Positions 21,684 through 33,200 of a stretch of DNA of 64,000 nucleotides are shown piece after piece. The DNA is from Bubalus kerabau (lineage: Eukaryota; Chordata; Mammalia; Artiodactyla; Bovidae). The stretch's first letter is position 1. Each line of letters opens with the position of its first letter. The translations under genes and the position numbers were made by a program. The DNA lies in the NCBI RefSeq assembly GCF_029407905.1, contig NC_073629.1, positions 54,138,301-54,202,300 on the forward strand. Direction: 5' to 3'. Below the pieces are notes generated by a model that was not told the DNA's origin, made no database searches, and saw only the letters and a program-made list of their open reading frames with translations.

Positions 21684-21694
21684 GCCCCTAGACC

Positions 21695-21850
21695 AGTGCT
21701 TCTCAAATATTAATGTGCATATGATTCACATTCAGTCAGTCTGGATTGAAGCTGGAGGGTCTGCATTTCTCACAATTTTCCAGGAGATGCTGCTGCTGGC
21801 AATCAAACTATACTTGGAATAAGAAGCAAGGCCCTGGGCTCTATTAAAAG
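21695..21850. mobile_element. Possible hAT-Charlie (MER-type) fragment
   Basis: CAGTGCTTCTCAAATATTAA followed by sequence resembling short mammalian Charlie elements. Weak and unassigned. Confidence 0.35.
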
Positions 21851-22126
21851 CCACTCCTCTAAGTTTCCTGGGACAGCCTCTGCTCTAGAACTATCTCCTT
21901 TGCATCAAATACTATGTCTCTCCACATTAAAAGCCTTTTGAGATTAGATCCAAGTCTTGTTGGTACCCTAAGTGCCAAGCACATAAGTTTTACAATTAAA
22001 ACTGAGCTCTGTCTGAGACTTTTACCTTTTTTTCTTGTTATCAGAGTAAAGAAGTGATTTTGTAATCCAAGCTCTTCAGGTCTTGGCATGAGTGGAAGAA
22101 AATAAATATTGGGTCACTTCGTGAAT

Positions 22127-22171
22127 CATGTGCATATATGTGCGCACGCACACACACACACACACACACAC
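22127..22171. repeat. (CA)n microsatellite in a 45-bp alternating purine-pyrimidine run
   Basis: Uninterrupted alternation begins CATGTGCATATATGTGCGCA and continues into (CA)11 (22149-22170). Such tracts can adopt Z-DNA. Confidence 0.9.
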
Positions 22172-22368
22172 CCCTTATTTCCCTGAAAGAGAAAACTGCC
22201 AGATCAGAAACTCATAACTCCAGGAAATACCAGAATACATGGATCTTTTCCCTCCTTCCTTCTTCCTTCCCTAATACAAAGTGTTCTTGCAGAGGCAGGT
22301 GGCAATACCTGAGGTACTCCATAATACTCAGGAGACTATCAAGTCATTCCCTAATTCATTTATTTGGG

Positions 22369-22570
22369 CTTCCCAGGCAATTAGGTGGTAAAGAATCGCC
22401 TGCCAATGCAGGAGATGCAAGTTCGATCCCTGGATTGGGAGGAGCCCTAGAGAAGGAAATAGCAACCCACTCCAATACTCATGCCTGGGAAATCCCATGG
22501 CCAGAGGGGTCTGGCATGTTACAGTCCATGGTAGCGCAAAGAGCTGGACACAACTTAGCACTAAATGACA
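22369..22570 (+). mobile_element. Bov-tA SINE
   Basis: A forward copy: GGTGGTAAAGAATCGCCTGC, AAGTTCGATCCCTGGATTGG, ending GGACACAACTTAGCACTAAA with a short CAACAACA tail. Confidence 0.92.
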
Positions 22571-23346
22571 ACAACACCAATTATTTATTGTACAAATCTT
22601 GGTTAAGCACCAACTATGTGCCAAACATAGTTTTCTCCATTTGTTATCTCTTTCCTGCTCCCCAGAGTCTAGCTAGGCTACCTGGTCTTTTCTGGCTTTG
22701 CTAGGCTCAGATTTTTACCCTGAGGGGCCAATGTTTTAGGCAAAGTCTTAACATCATTTCATCTTCCATCTATTTCGCAAGAGATACAAGGTTAGTAAAG
22801 ATCAGACCAGCAGAGTCCTTTGGGGAAAAAAAAGAGAATAGGGGTTTTTTAATGCAGAGGTTAAAGGATGTGTGGGCTGAGACTAAGGAAAGACTTCAGG
22901 GAGAAGGAGGAAATGAGGGGCCACATCTAAGACTCGATCCTGAGGGAGTGTCAGAGAAGCCCCACTATCCCACACTCTCCAGAACCTGAGAAGAGCCAGG
23001 TGACTGGACTTCCTGAGAACCCAGGGACCTTTGTTCTTCATCTCCTAACCCTCCACCTACATACCTTCTGCTCCAACAACATAGGATCATCTGCTGTCCC
23101 TCATGATAGTCATGTATTTTCACATTTCTATGCCTTTGCTTATCTTGTTCTCTCTGCATCTATTATGTTTCCTCTCCTCCGCCATTCTAAAGGTTCAGTA
23201 TGCATGTTAGCTCTTTTTAAATCCCTCCTTCTTAGTAAGAATCCCCTTCCCTCTATGTTACCTTAATAGCAGTTAGTAACATTGAAGTTTAGTTGGAATT
23301 CATTAGTTACTTCTTTGTCTAGCTACTTTTTCATACTCTTAGGTAT
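22571..23346. other. Intergenic DNA, partly L2-like
   Basis: 22985-23280 carries L2-like phrases (CACATTTCTATGCCTTTGCT, TTCTAAAGGTTCAGTATGC). The remainder is unassigned. No gene. Confidence 0.4.
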
Positions 23347-24873
23347 CAGTTCAGTTCAGTCGCTCAGCCATGTCTGACTCTGTGACCCCATGGACTGCAG
23401 CATGCCAGGCTTCCCTGTCCATCACCAGCTCCCAGAGTTTGCTCAAACTCATGTCCATAGAGTCGGTGATGCAATCAAACCATCTCATCCTCTGTCATCC
23501 CCTTCTCCTCCCACCTTCAATATTTCCCAGAATCAGGGTCTTTTCCAGTGAGTCAGTTCTTCCCATCAGGTGGCCAAAGTATTGGAGATTCAGCTTCAGC
23601 ATCAGTCCTTCCAATGAATATTCAGGACTGATTTCCTTTAGGATTGACTGGTTTGATCTCTTTGCAGTCCAAGGGACTCTCAAGAGTCTTCTCCAACACC
23701 ACAGTTCAAAAGCATCGATTCTTTGGCACTCGGCTTTCTTTTTAGTCCAGCTCTCACATCCATACATGACTACTGGAAAAACCATAGCTTTGACTAGACA
23801 GACCTTCATTGGCAAAGTAACATCTCTGCTTTTTAATATACTATCTAGGTTGGTTATAACTTTTCTTCTAAGGAGCAAGCGTCTTTTAATTTCATGGCTG
23901 CAATCACCATCTGCAGTGATTTTGGAGCCCCCCAAAATAAAGTCTTTCACTGTTTCCATTGTTTCTCCATCTGTTTGACATGAAGTGATGTGACCGGATG
24001 CCATGATCTTAGTTTTTGGAATGTTGAGTTTTAAGCCTACTCTTTCACTCTCCTCTTTCATTTTAATCAAGAGGCTATTTAGTTTCTCTTTACTTTCTGC
24101 CATAAGGGTGGTGTCATCTGCATATCTGAGGTTATTGATATTTCTCCCAGCAATCTTGATTCCAGCTTGTGCTTCGTCCAGTGTGGCATCTCACATGATG
24201 TACTCTGCATATAAATTAAATAAGCAAGGTGACAATATACAGCCTTAATGAACTCCTTTCCTGGTTTGGAACCAATCTGTTGTTCAACGTCCAGTTCTAA
24301 CTGTTGCTTCTTGACCTGCATACAGATTTCCCAGGAGGCAGCTAAGGTGGTCTGGTAATCCCATCTCTCGAAGAATTTTCCACAGTTTGTTGTGATCCAC
24401 AGAGTAAAAGTCTTTGACGTAGTCAATTAAGCAGAAGTAGATGTTTTTCTGGAACCCTCTTGCTTTTTTGATGATCCAACAGATGTTGGCAATTTGATCT
24501 GTGGTTCCTCTGCCTTGTCTAAATCCAGCTTGAATATCTGGAAGTTCATGGTTCACTTACTGCTGAAGCCTGGCTTGGAGAACTTTAAGCATTAATTACC
24601 TTGCTAGCCTGTGAGATGAGTGCAGTTGTGCAGTAGTTTGAGCATTTTTTGGCATTGCCTTTCTTTGGGATTGGAATGAAAACTGACCTTTTCCAGTGCT
24701 GTTGCCACTGTTGAGTTTTCCAAATTTGCTGGCATATTGAGTGCAGCACTTTAACAGCATCATCTTTTAGGATTTGAAACAGCTGAACTGCAATTCCATC
24801 ACCTCCACTAGCTTTGTTCGTAGTGCTGCTTCCTAAGGCCCACTTGACTATGCACTCCAGGATGTCTGGCTCT
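23347..24873 (-). mobile_element. BovB (RTE) LINE, 3' 1.5 kb, broken reverse transcriptase
   Basis: The longest BovB piece here. Its 3' terminus (CAGTTCAGTTCAGTCGCTCA on the plus strand) is at 23347. On the minus strand, successive frames encode the reverse transcriptase palm (GLPDHLSCLLGNLYAGQEAT) and the C-terminal part (LKLNIPKTKIMASG, ESWTKKKAECQRIDAFELWC). Frame changes near 24080-24110 and 24284-24426, and the lack of the 5' endonuclease domain, make it inactive. Confidence 0.95.
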
Positions 24874-24962
24874 TTATATTATATATACATATATGTATAC
24901 ATATATATTACATAATATATGTAATATATGTACATAATATATGTATATATATTATATAAACT
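24874..24962. repeat. AT-rich TATA/ACATAT palindromic tract
   Basis: About 90 bp of TA, CATA and TGTA steps with multiple local palindromes (ACATATATGT, ATACATATATAT). It abuts the truncated 5' end of the BovB copy and could extrude cruciforms. Confidence 0.85.
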
Positions 24963-25934
24963 TGTTTAATATTCATCATAAATATTTTATAGTTGAGTTT
25001 GTGTCCATTGGTGTATGGAGTCAACTTTGTAGGCCCAATGTCATCATCCGGGTTCTCAGGTTAAAAAGAGAGGAGAGGAGTTTGCTAATGTATCATCTGC
25101 ATCATTGTACATAGTGTGGTCAAAGAAACTACAAATCAAAAGAGGTGATCATGAGTGTTTTAGAAATTCCTCACTTTGTTCTATGCTTTGGGCTTTTCTC
25201 AGATTAGAAAAACTCCATTCTTTTCATAGGCATTTCCTTCCCCCCAAATGGAGGTAAAATTTTAAATGCAAAAGTGCTTTCAAAATGTAATAATTACCTC
25301 CCTTCCTTGGGTACATATTACATGAAGTCTACATTTCTAGAAAATGAGGTCTATTCCCTTACAGGGGCTCAATTAAGCCTCTGAATTATTACTACTCACT
25401 TTATCTATTAATGTGTGACGGGCCATCATAAATTTTAATTCCCTAAGTAAATCAAGAACAAGCTGTCTGTGACATCTGTTTATCTGGCAATCAGTTGCCA
25501 GAATCGACTTGGTAGATCTGCCTTGCTGGAAAGGTTTCCTCTTTCTTCCTGGATGTCCCACACCTGTCTCTCTCAAAACTGTGCATGCCATTTAAAAGGC
25601 TGATTTTCCTAGACAGAGCAGGGACAAGGGTCCTTAAGGAGTCAGCTTCTTCTGCTGGAATAGCCAAAGCATGTTAGATCGTGATCCTGCCTAGGATAGA
25701 TAATGAGCCACTTGAAGGTGAAGATTTCAGCTCGTCTCCAGACCGCTAGTACAATACCCCGGTAGACTCGAAAATGTTTGTGGAATAAATAAAAATGAAA
25801 CAGACCCACAATCAAATCCAGAATTTAGGTAGCTTCAATTCTACACTAAGGCAACACATATTAATAAAAATACAGATATGCAAAAATCAAACATGCACAC
25901 GTACAATTTAACACCCTTCTTTAGAGTCGTTGAA
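24963..25934. other. Unique intergenic DNA
   Basis: I see no gene, RNA or assignable repeat here. Confidence 0.5.
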
Positions 25935-26152
25935 AAAGGAGTGAAAGTGGTAGTTGCTCAGCTGTGTGTGACTCTTTGTGGCCCCATGGACTATAGCCTG
26001 CCAGGATCCTCTGTCCATGGAATTCTCTAGGCAAGAATACTGGAGTGGGCAGCCAGTCCCTCCTCCAGAGGATCTTTCCAACCCAAGGATCATACCCAGG
26101 TCTCCTGCATTGCAGGCAGATTCTTTACCATCTGAGGTACCTAGGACCCAAA
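25935..26152 (-). mobile_element. Bov-tA SINE
   Basis: A reverse copy from GTGAAAGTGGTAGTTGCTCA to TACCATCTGAGGTACCTAGG. An 18-A tract follows at 26170-26187. Confidence 0.9.
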
Positions 26153-26189
26153 CACAAAGTTTAAGAATAGAAAAAAAAAAAAAAAAGGT

Positions 26190-27767
26190 ACAACCCTGGG
26201 AGAGCCAGTAGAGGGTGCCACACACCAAATATAGTCAAAATTCAGCTGCAGAAGCACATGTTCTACAGTGCTGATCTGAGTGTTCTAAATAGACATAGAG
26301 ACAGTTCCTCTGGGCCTGTGCTCTACAGGTACCTGAATTTCTATTTTGGTTTAATTGTGGATATAAATTTCCCTGTTTGCCTCATTTCACTAGATTTCAT
26401 TTTTAGAGATGATTTTTGAACGATGAATCAAGAAAAAGCTTATATTGGTATATTTCAAAACCAAGATGCAAAATTGTATGTGGAATTACAAGAGAAACGT
26501 CAATATTTTTTAAAAAGACAAAACATGAAAATAAAATGGAAAGAAAAATCCCAAAACATTAACAGTGATTCTTTTTGTGATGATTTTTCATATGCACATA
26601 GAAATAGATATTTACTCTTCTATCCAAATTTCTTGAGCACTTCTATCATGTAAAATATAAATTTTATTCAAGATGAAATATGTATTAATAATTAGTGTTT
26701 TAAATAAATTTTCTCCCTAGCCAAATACTGTATTTCATTCTCATTGTAGATTTAGTTACTGTTGGGGGTAGGAAAAGAAGCAGCTATTTTCCACTGAAGT
26801 CAGTAATCCTCAAGCCTGGCTTTACTCTAGAATAATCTGGGCACTTTTAATAAATTCCATAATCCAGGCCTCACTTTGAAGATTCTGATTTAATGATGAA
26901 TCTAAAACCGTTATCAATGTTGATTTTCAAGACACTTATAAAAGATGATATCAGAATCAGTTTTCTGTTTCAGTAACTTGTATTTCTCAAGGAGATGCTG
27001 AGTCTAGAAAAAAACTTTATAGATTGAATAGCCACACATTAACTGATCGATCCCTGTGTGTGAAACTGTATAACAACTACACCCTGAATCAGGGCTGGTA
27101 CAGACACATACACATCCTTCAGCTCTAAAATCTGGCTTGGTTCCAGTATTCCCTTTAACTACCCTGCAGCCCTTGGGAGGTAATTAGCTAATGACTGTAC
27201 AGAGCTTTTAAACTGAAACATGTTGTATTATGCTAAACACAGGAAGCACACAAAGGATTCCACTGTCTGCCAATACTTTTCAACCAGAAACAGTTGATGT
27301 ATCTTTCAAAAAGTTTCTCTTGCAACTAAAATCTTCCTAATCTGTTTCTAAACAAAAGGAGTTCTTTTTTCAAAAGTGCCCTTCCTACAAATCAAAGACC
27401 CTTTGCTCTCTCAGAAGTAAGGTTCCTGCCTCAACAAAACATGATACAGTAGTATGGTTTGTGTGAATGATGTTTAGGCAGGTGCTAGGTTTGCTTGGAT
27501 CATTGAAGGCAAAGGGAATCATACCGAGTGATCTAGTATTAGTCCTGACACCACCCTACACACTGTCTTTGGCTTTAAAGCAAATAATTTGTGCATATGG
27601 TAATCAAGTAGTATAAAAAAAATTCCAGTGAAAAACTATAACATTTTTTTTTCTTGCTTAGTTAGCTTCAATTCTCTCTACAGAGGAAAACTGGTTTTAC
27701 CTGGAGGTAGATCACTAAGTCTTTACTTTTGCTGCCTTCTTTCTCTTTCTGCTTGGATTACCAACTT
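26190..27767. other. Intergenic DNA, one possible hAT fragment
   Basis: 26797-26900 (CTGGGCACTTTTAATAAATT, CAGGCCTCACTTTGAAGATT) resembles a MER-type Charlie element. The rest is unassigned. The 76-residue open frame at 26423-26653 has no recognisable domain and I do not call it a gene. Confidence 0.4.
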
Positions 27768-27993
27768 TGTGTGTGGGTGTGCTTAGTCACTTCAGTCGTG
27801 TCCAACTCTTTGCAACCCTGTGGACTGTAGCCTGCCAGGCTCCTCTGTCCTTGGGATTCTCCAGGCCAGAATACTGGAGTGGGTTGCCATGCCCTTCTTC
27901 TGGAGATCTTCCCAACCCAGGCTTCAAATCCATGTCTCCTGTGTATCCTGCATTAGCAGGCGGATTCTTTACTTCTGAACCAATGAGGAAGAC
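27768..27993 (-). mobile_element. Bov-tA SINE
   Basis: A reverse copy from TGTGTGGGTGTGCTTAGTCA to CTTCTGAACCAATGAGGAAG. A small insertion (GTGTATCCTGCATTAGCAGG) duplicates part of the tRNA-like head. Confidence 0.92.
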
Positions 27994-28172
27994 CACCAAC
28001 TTTAGTCAATATCAATCAATTTCACAGTATGAAAATCAGCATGTATCTCATACTACTCTTCTCTTCACAATGTTTAACAACAGTGATAGTGTTTTATATC
28101 CTGTACTGGAACTAAATGTTTACATTTTTAAACAAAGACTCAAATTTTGATTTTTTATAATGTATGGATTTC

Positions 28173-28341
28173 CTCTGGTACCATCACTTCATGGCAAATA
28201 GATGGGGAAACAATGGAGACAGTGACAGATTTTATTTTCTTGGGCTCCAAAATCACTGCAGATGGTGAGTGTGGCCATGAAATTAAAAGACGCTTGCTCC
28301 TTGGAAGAAAAGCTATGACAAACCTAGACAGCATATTAAAA
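28173..28341 (+). mobile_element. BovB LINE, 5' piece of a copy split by a nested insertion
   Basis: Forward BovB from GGTACCATCACTTCATGGCA to GACAGCATATTAAA. The same copy resumes at about 29447 with AAGCAGAACCATCACTTTGC, so 28342-29446 is an insertion within it. Confidence 0.92.
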
Positions 28342-29055
28342 TACAGTATCAGTTCAGTTCAGTTCAGTCGCTCAGTCGTGTCCAACTCTTTGCGACCCCA
28401 TGAATCACAGCAGGCCAGGCCTCCCTGTCCATCACCAACTCCCGGAGTTCACTCAGACTCTTCACAGTCCAGCTCTCACATCCATACATGACCACTGGAA
28501 AAACCATAGCCTTGACTAGACAGACCTTTGCTGGCAAAGTAATGTCTCTGCTTTTGAATATGCTATCTAGGTTGGTCATAACTTTCCTGCCAAGGAGTAA
28601 GCATCTTTTAATTTTATGGCTGCAATCACCATCTGCAGTGATTTTGGAGCCCAAAAAATAAAGTCTGACACTGTTTCCACTGTTTCCCCATCTATTTCCC
28701 ATGAAGTGATGGGACCAGATGCCATGATCTTCATTTTCTGAATGTTGAGCTTTAAGCCAACTTTTTCACTCTCCTCTTTCACTTTCATCAAGAGGCTTTT
28801 GAGTTCCTCTTCACTTTCTGCCATAAGGGTGGTGTCATCTGCATATCTGAGGTTATTGATATTTCTCCAGGCAATCTTGATTCCAGCTTGTGCATCTTTC
28901 AGCCCAGCGTTTCTCATGATGTACTCTGCATATAAGTTAAATAAGCAGGGTGACAATATACAGCCTTGACATACTCCTTTTCCTATTTGGAACCAGTCTG
29001 TTGTTCCATGTCCAGTTCTAACTGTTGCTTCCTGACCTGTATACAAATTTCTCAA
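28342..29055 (-). mobile_element. BovB LINE, reverse copy inside the forward BovB
   Basis: The 3' terminus is at about 28350 (CAGTTCAGTTCAGTTCAGTC on the plus strand) and the 5'-truncated end at 29055. On the minus strand a frame includes the reverse transcriptase YADD box (NNLRYADDTTLMAESEEEL). A directly repeated stretch (MASGP-IDGETVET) lies downstream. No endonuclease domain, so it cannot move by itself. Confidence 0.93.
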
Positions 29056-29446
29056 GACTAACACATATATATGGAATTTAGAAAGATGGTAACGATAACC
29101 CTGTATGCGAGACAGCAAAAGAGACATAGATGTATGGAACAGTCTTTTGGACTCTGTGGGAGAGGGAGAGGGTGGGATGATTTGGGAGAATGGCATTGAA
29201 ACTTGTATAATATCATATATGAAACGAATCGCCAGTTCAGGTTCAATGCATGATAATGGATGCTTGGGGCTGGTGCACTGGGACAACCCAGAGGGATGGT
29301 ACGGGGAGGGAGGAGAGAGGGGGGTTTGGGATGGGGAACGCGTGTGCACCTGTGGTGGATTCACGTTGATATGTGGCATAACCAATACAATATTGTAAAG
29401 TAATTAACCTCCAATTAAAATAAATAAATGTATATTTTAAAAAAAA
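29056..29446 (+). mobile_element. Bovid L1 3' UTR with poly(A)
   Basis: A forward 3' end of a young ruminant L1 (L1_BT type): ATATATGGAATTTAGAAAGA, GGGCTGGTGCACTGGGACAA, ACCAATACAATATTGTAAAG and a terminal A tract merging with AAGCAG of the host BovB. It is fused directly to the 5'-truncated end of the reverse BovB. Confidence 0.92.
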
Positions 29447-29920
29447 AAAGCAGAACCATCACTTTGCTGACAAAGTTTCGTACGGTCAAAGCTATAGCTT
29501 TTCCAGTAGTCATGTATAGATGTGAGAATTGGACCATAAGGAAGCCTGAGCATCAAAGAACTGATGCTTTTAAACTGCGGTGTGATTCTTGAGAGTCTCT
29601 TGGACTGCAAGAAAATCAAACCAGTCAATCCTAAAGGAAATCAACCCTGAATATTCATTGGAAGTACTGATCCTGAAGCTGAAGCTCCAATACTCTGGAT
29701 ACCTGATTGAAGAGCCAAATTATTGGAAAAGACTGAATCTGGGAAAGATTGAGGGCAAGAGGAGAAGCAGGCAACAGAGGATGAGATGGTTGGATGACAT
29801 CACTGACTCAATGGACATGAGTTTGAGCAAACTCTGGGAGACAGTGAAGGACAGAGAAGCCTGGCATGCTGCAGTCCTTGAGGTTACAAACAGTTGAACA
29901 TGACTGAGCAACTGAACAAC
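29447..29920 (+). mobile_element. BovB LINE, 3' piece of the split copy
   Basis: It continues the forward BovB from 28341: SNQSILKEINPEYSLEVL, then RWLDDITDSMDMSLSKL and a terminal TGACTGAGCAACTGAACAAC. Frames are broken. Confidence 0.92.
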
Positions 29921-29960
29921 AACCACAAAATGGATTTCCTCTAAAAAAACGCAGGTACTA

Positions 29961-30215
29961 GACTTCCCTGGTGGTCCAGTGGTTAAGAATCCACTTGCCA
30001 GTGCAGGGGACATGGGTTCAATCCCTGATCCAGGAGGATTCTACATGCCATGGGGCAACTAAGCTCATGCAATGCACTACTGAAGCCTGTGCTCCGCAGC
30101 AAGAGAAGCCACCACAATGAGAAGCTTGTGCAGCACAAGGAAGAATAGCCCCTGCTTGCTGCAACTAGAGAAAGCCTGTGCACAGCAACAAAGATCCAGT
30201 GCAGCCATAAGCAAA
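29961..30215 (+). mobile_element. CHR-type tRNA-derived SINE, near full length
   Basis: GACTTCCCTGGTGGTCCAGT, GGTTCAATCCCTGATCCAGG, then the CHR body with GCACTACTGAAGCCTGTGCT and AACAAAGATCCAGTGCAGCC. Confidence 0.85.
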
Positions 30216-33200
30216 TAATTTCTTAATGCAGGTATTGATCCTCCATCCCGTTCCTCCATTTTTCTTCTCCCTTTTATTTTTGTCAGCAACACTTTACCAC
30301 TAACAAAACTGTTAATATTTATAGTCTTTACTTCAACCACAAAAAATTCTTTCCTACTTTATCTCTAGGTTGACTTTAGAAGTTAATAGTCTATAGTCTT
30401 CCTTTCCAAGGGGACAGCATGAAACAGTGGGGGCAAGGGGAGATTTTACACTGGAGAAACCTGGCTAACATGACCTCAAACAGGTTATCAAGGTCAGTAA
30501 TAGTGATGTCATGTTGACAAGGTATACCATTGATTTGATGTGACAAAAATGGCACTTGGCCTTCATGATCTTTACTACAAAGCCCATACCCCTGGTCTAA
30601 TCATAAGAAAAACACCACACAAATCCCAAATGAGAGACATTGTACAAAATACCTGCCCAGTATTTTTCAAACTTGTCAAGGTCATCAAGAATAAGGAAAG
30701 TCTGAGAAACCATTACAGCCACGAGGAGCCTAAGCAGACTTGCTGACTAAATGCAACGTGGTATCCTGGACTGGATCTTGGAACAGAAGAAGACCTTAGA
30801 TCAAAACTAAAGAAATCTGCACAAGATATGGATTTTAGTTAATGATAGTGTATCAATATTCATTTATTAATGGTTAACAAATTGTTGGTATATAAGATAA
30901 CAGGGGAACTCTGAAGTGTCTTTACAATTTTTCTGTAAATCTAAAACTGTTCTAAAAAGTAAATTTTATTGACATATAATAAACAATAGAAGCAAGCCAA
31001 TATACTGCATGTATTTTATTGTAATCAATATAAACATTGTTCAATGTTAATACACTAGGATGATATTTTCCATGGACCCAATGTTACAACCCTTGGGTCT
31101 CTCAAATGAAGCTTATTTCCAGCATCAAGGGCAAACAGATTGCTTTTTCTTACCGTCTATTCACTGCTTAGACTCATGCCTAGTTGCAGTTGACTTCATA
31201 TGTGGTCTTGACTTTGTTGTTCTGAATTTCCTTCTCTCTCAAGTTTCTAATTGTCATTTTATCTTATATATTCTAGACTGTAGGATTTTCAGCCAATCCA
31301 ACCATTAATCTTCCCCTCTTTCTCTTTTTATCTTTTAGAAATTTGTTGAAATCTCCAGTCCATGAGTTTCTACTGATTCCAAACACCTACTTTGGGGTAG
31401 TACTTGTTTACTTTTATTTCAGCAGAGTAATGGTGGGAAGTAGGTATATATAGGCTTACTCTCCTGTCTTTAAAAAGAAACTTACATTTCATACAGTTTC
31501 ATCAGTCCTTACTAAGAGCATACTAGCTAAGCTCTGGCTCAAAGAAATGAAAAGCATATGGAATGGTACTCTGGCCAATATGCAGTCCTTTAGGAGGAAT
31601 AAGTAACCTTCCCTTCACAAGATATTTCTAGAAGAATATTGCCATGATCAATCCAGTCCTCTTATATTTGTTTTTAAAGAAACATATGACTGTAGGAAAA
31701 TGAGTTCTTTTAAAAGAAGGGTGCCAGGGTCTTTTTTTTAGCAGACCCCTAGAAAAAGCACATGCTGCTTTGCATTGTCTTAAATGGGGCAAGCGATACT
31801 AAAATAATTACAGAAGAGACTCACAGTGGTCAGATCTTGAAAGGCATTGGAGATCATCTAGCTCCAATCCAAACCCCTGATTTTTCAGATGAGGACAAGG
31901 AGGCCTAATGAAGTTCAGGTACTTATCCAAGGTCACTCAGCTAATAAATAGAAGCAACAAGACTAAAAAATGAGTAAGTCTAATCCAAGGAGCTTTCTGA
32001 CACACCCCTTACCCTGAGTCTTGAATAGCTGTTTTCCGATTGTTTCTCTACAATCTCCCCCCTCCAACCACATCCTTTCAGGAACTCTAAAAAGAGGAAC
32101 AGAGAGAAGGGCAGGATGGAGTGGGAGGAGAAGAGGATTACAGCTGGGAAGGGGATCTGTTCCTACTTTTTTCCCAGAAATCTACTTGCCCTGGCTGGGA
32201 TCAGTGAACAAAACTCTGGGTATATTTTCTTCCCCCTCCACTCCTTTCCTTACCCCAGAACTGCCTGGGAGAGAGAAAGTACAGATGGCATGATCTGGCT
32301 CTAACTGTTTTAACAAAATATGTGCTCTAGGCCTGAGAATGAATGATCACTCTCACAGAGGTGATGGATGTTCTATTTACATAGTACACCATTCTCCCCA
32401 AAGTTTTCTTATTGTCTATGTTCTTGCCCATATGAATGACTAAGGGAAGAAAGGTCATAATGTTATGACATTTAGTTTGGTAATTAATATGAGGTAAAAG
32501 GAATTTTTTCATAGCCTTTCATTTCTTTGATGTTTTTTGATTCAGGAAACTGGAGAGGAGGAAAAAATGTTCGTAGTACATTTGACTGTTTACTTAATTT
32601 TTAAAGCACAAAGTGCTGAAAAAGAGGTCCTACAGCTGTCTGCTGTAACTCTACTCAGACATTTCCCCCCAGGGCAACTCTTAGAGAAGCTCAGGAGGAT
32701 GCAACTGGAGAGCCTAATAGCAAAGCCATATTGGGCCATCAAAAACCATGACACTGATGTACTATCACCATCCCTCTGAATTCCACAGCGAAAATGCATT
32801 GCTCCTCAGTCGGAGCCAGCTCTATGAGGCACTGAGACCTCACCTCCACATGCCTCCACTGATTCTCATTAACTTATCTGAAAATGAAGAACAACAGCTG
32901 TGACTCAGCAATCTCTCTTATTTATGAGGTACGGCCCTTGTCTCCCATAGCAACTTCTTTTTCCTTCCAGATTCTTGTCTTTTGAGCTGTACCTTGCTAG
33001 AGACATAGAACGGTCAATACTAGAATCTTCTAACTTTTTACTTAAGAATATTGGCAAATGTGACTTCAAAAATTAAGTTTCTACATTGAAAAAGTTATTT
33101 TTGAGGTTGAAATGAAATATTTGAGAGTCTCAAAAGTTTACCCACAAAACTAATGAATACCAAAATAAGGATGATGACACAGGTCATTGTCATATATAAA

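Noticed and set aside
23495..24103. 202-codon frames on both strands
   Set aside because: The minus-strand frame is BovB reverse transcriptase and the plus-strand one is its antisense. It is a dead transposon, not a host gene.
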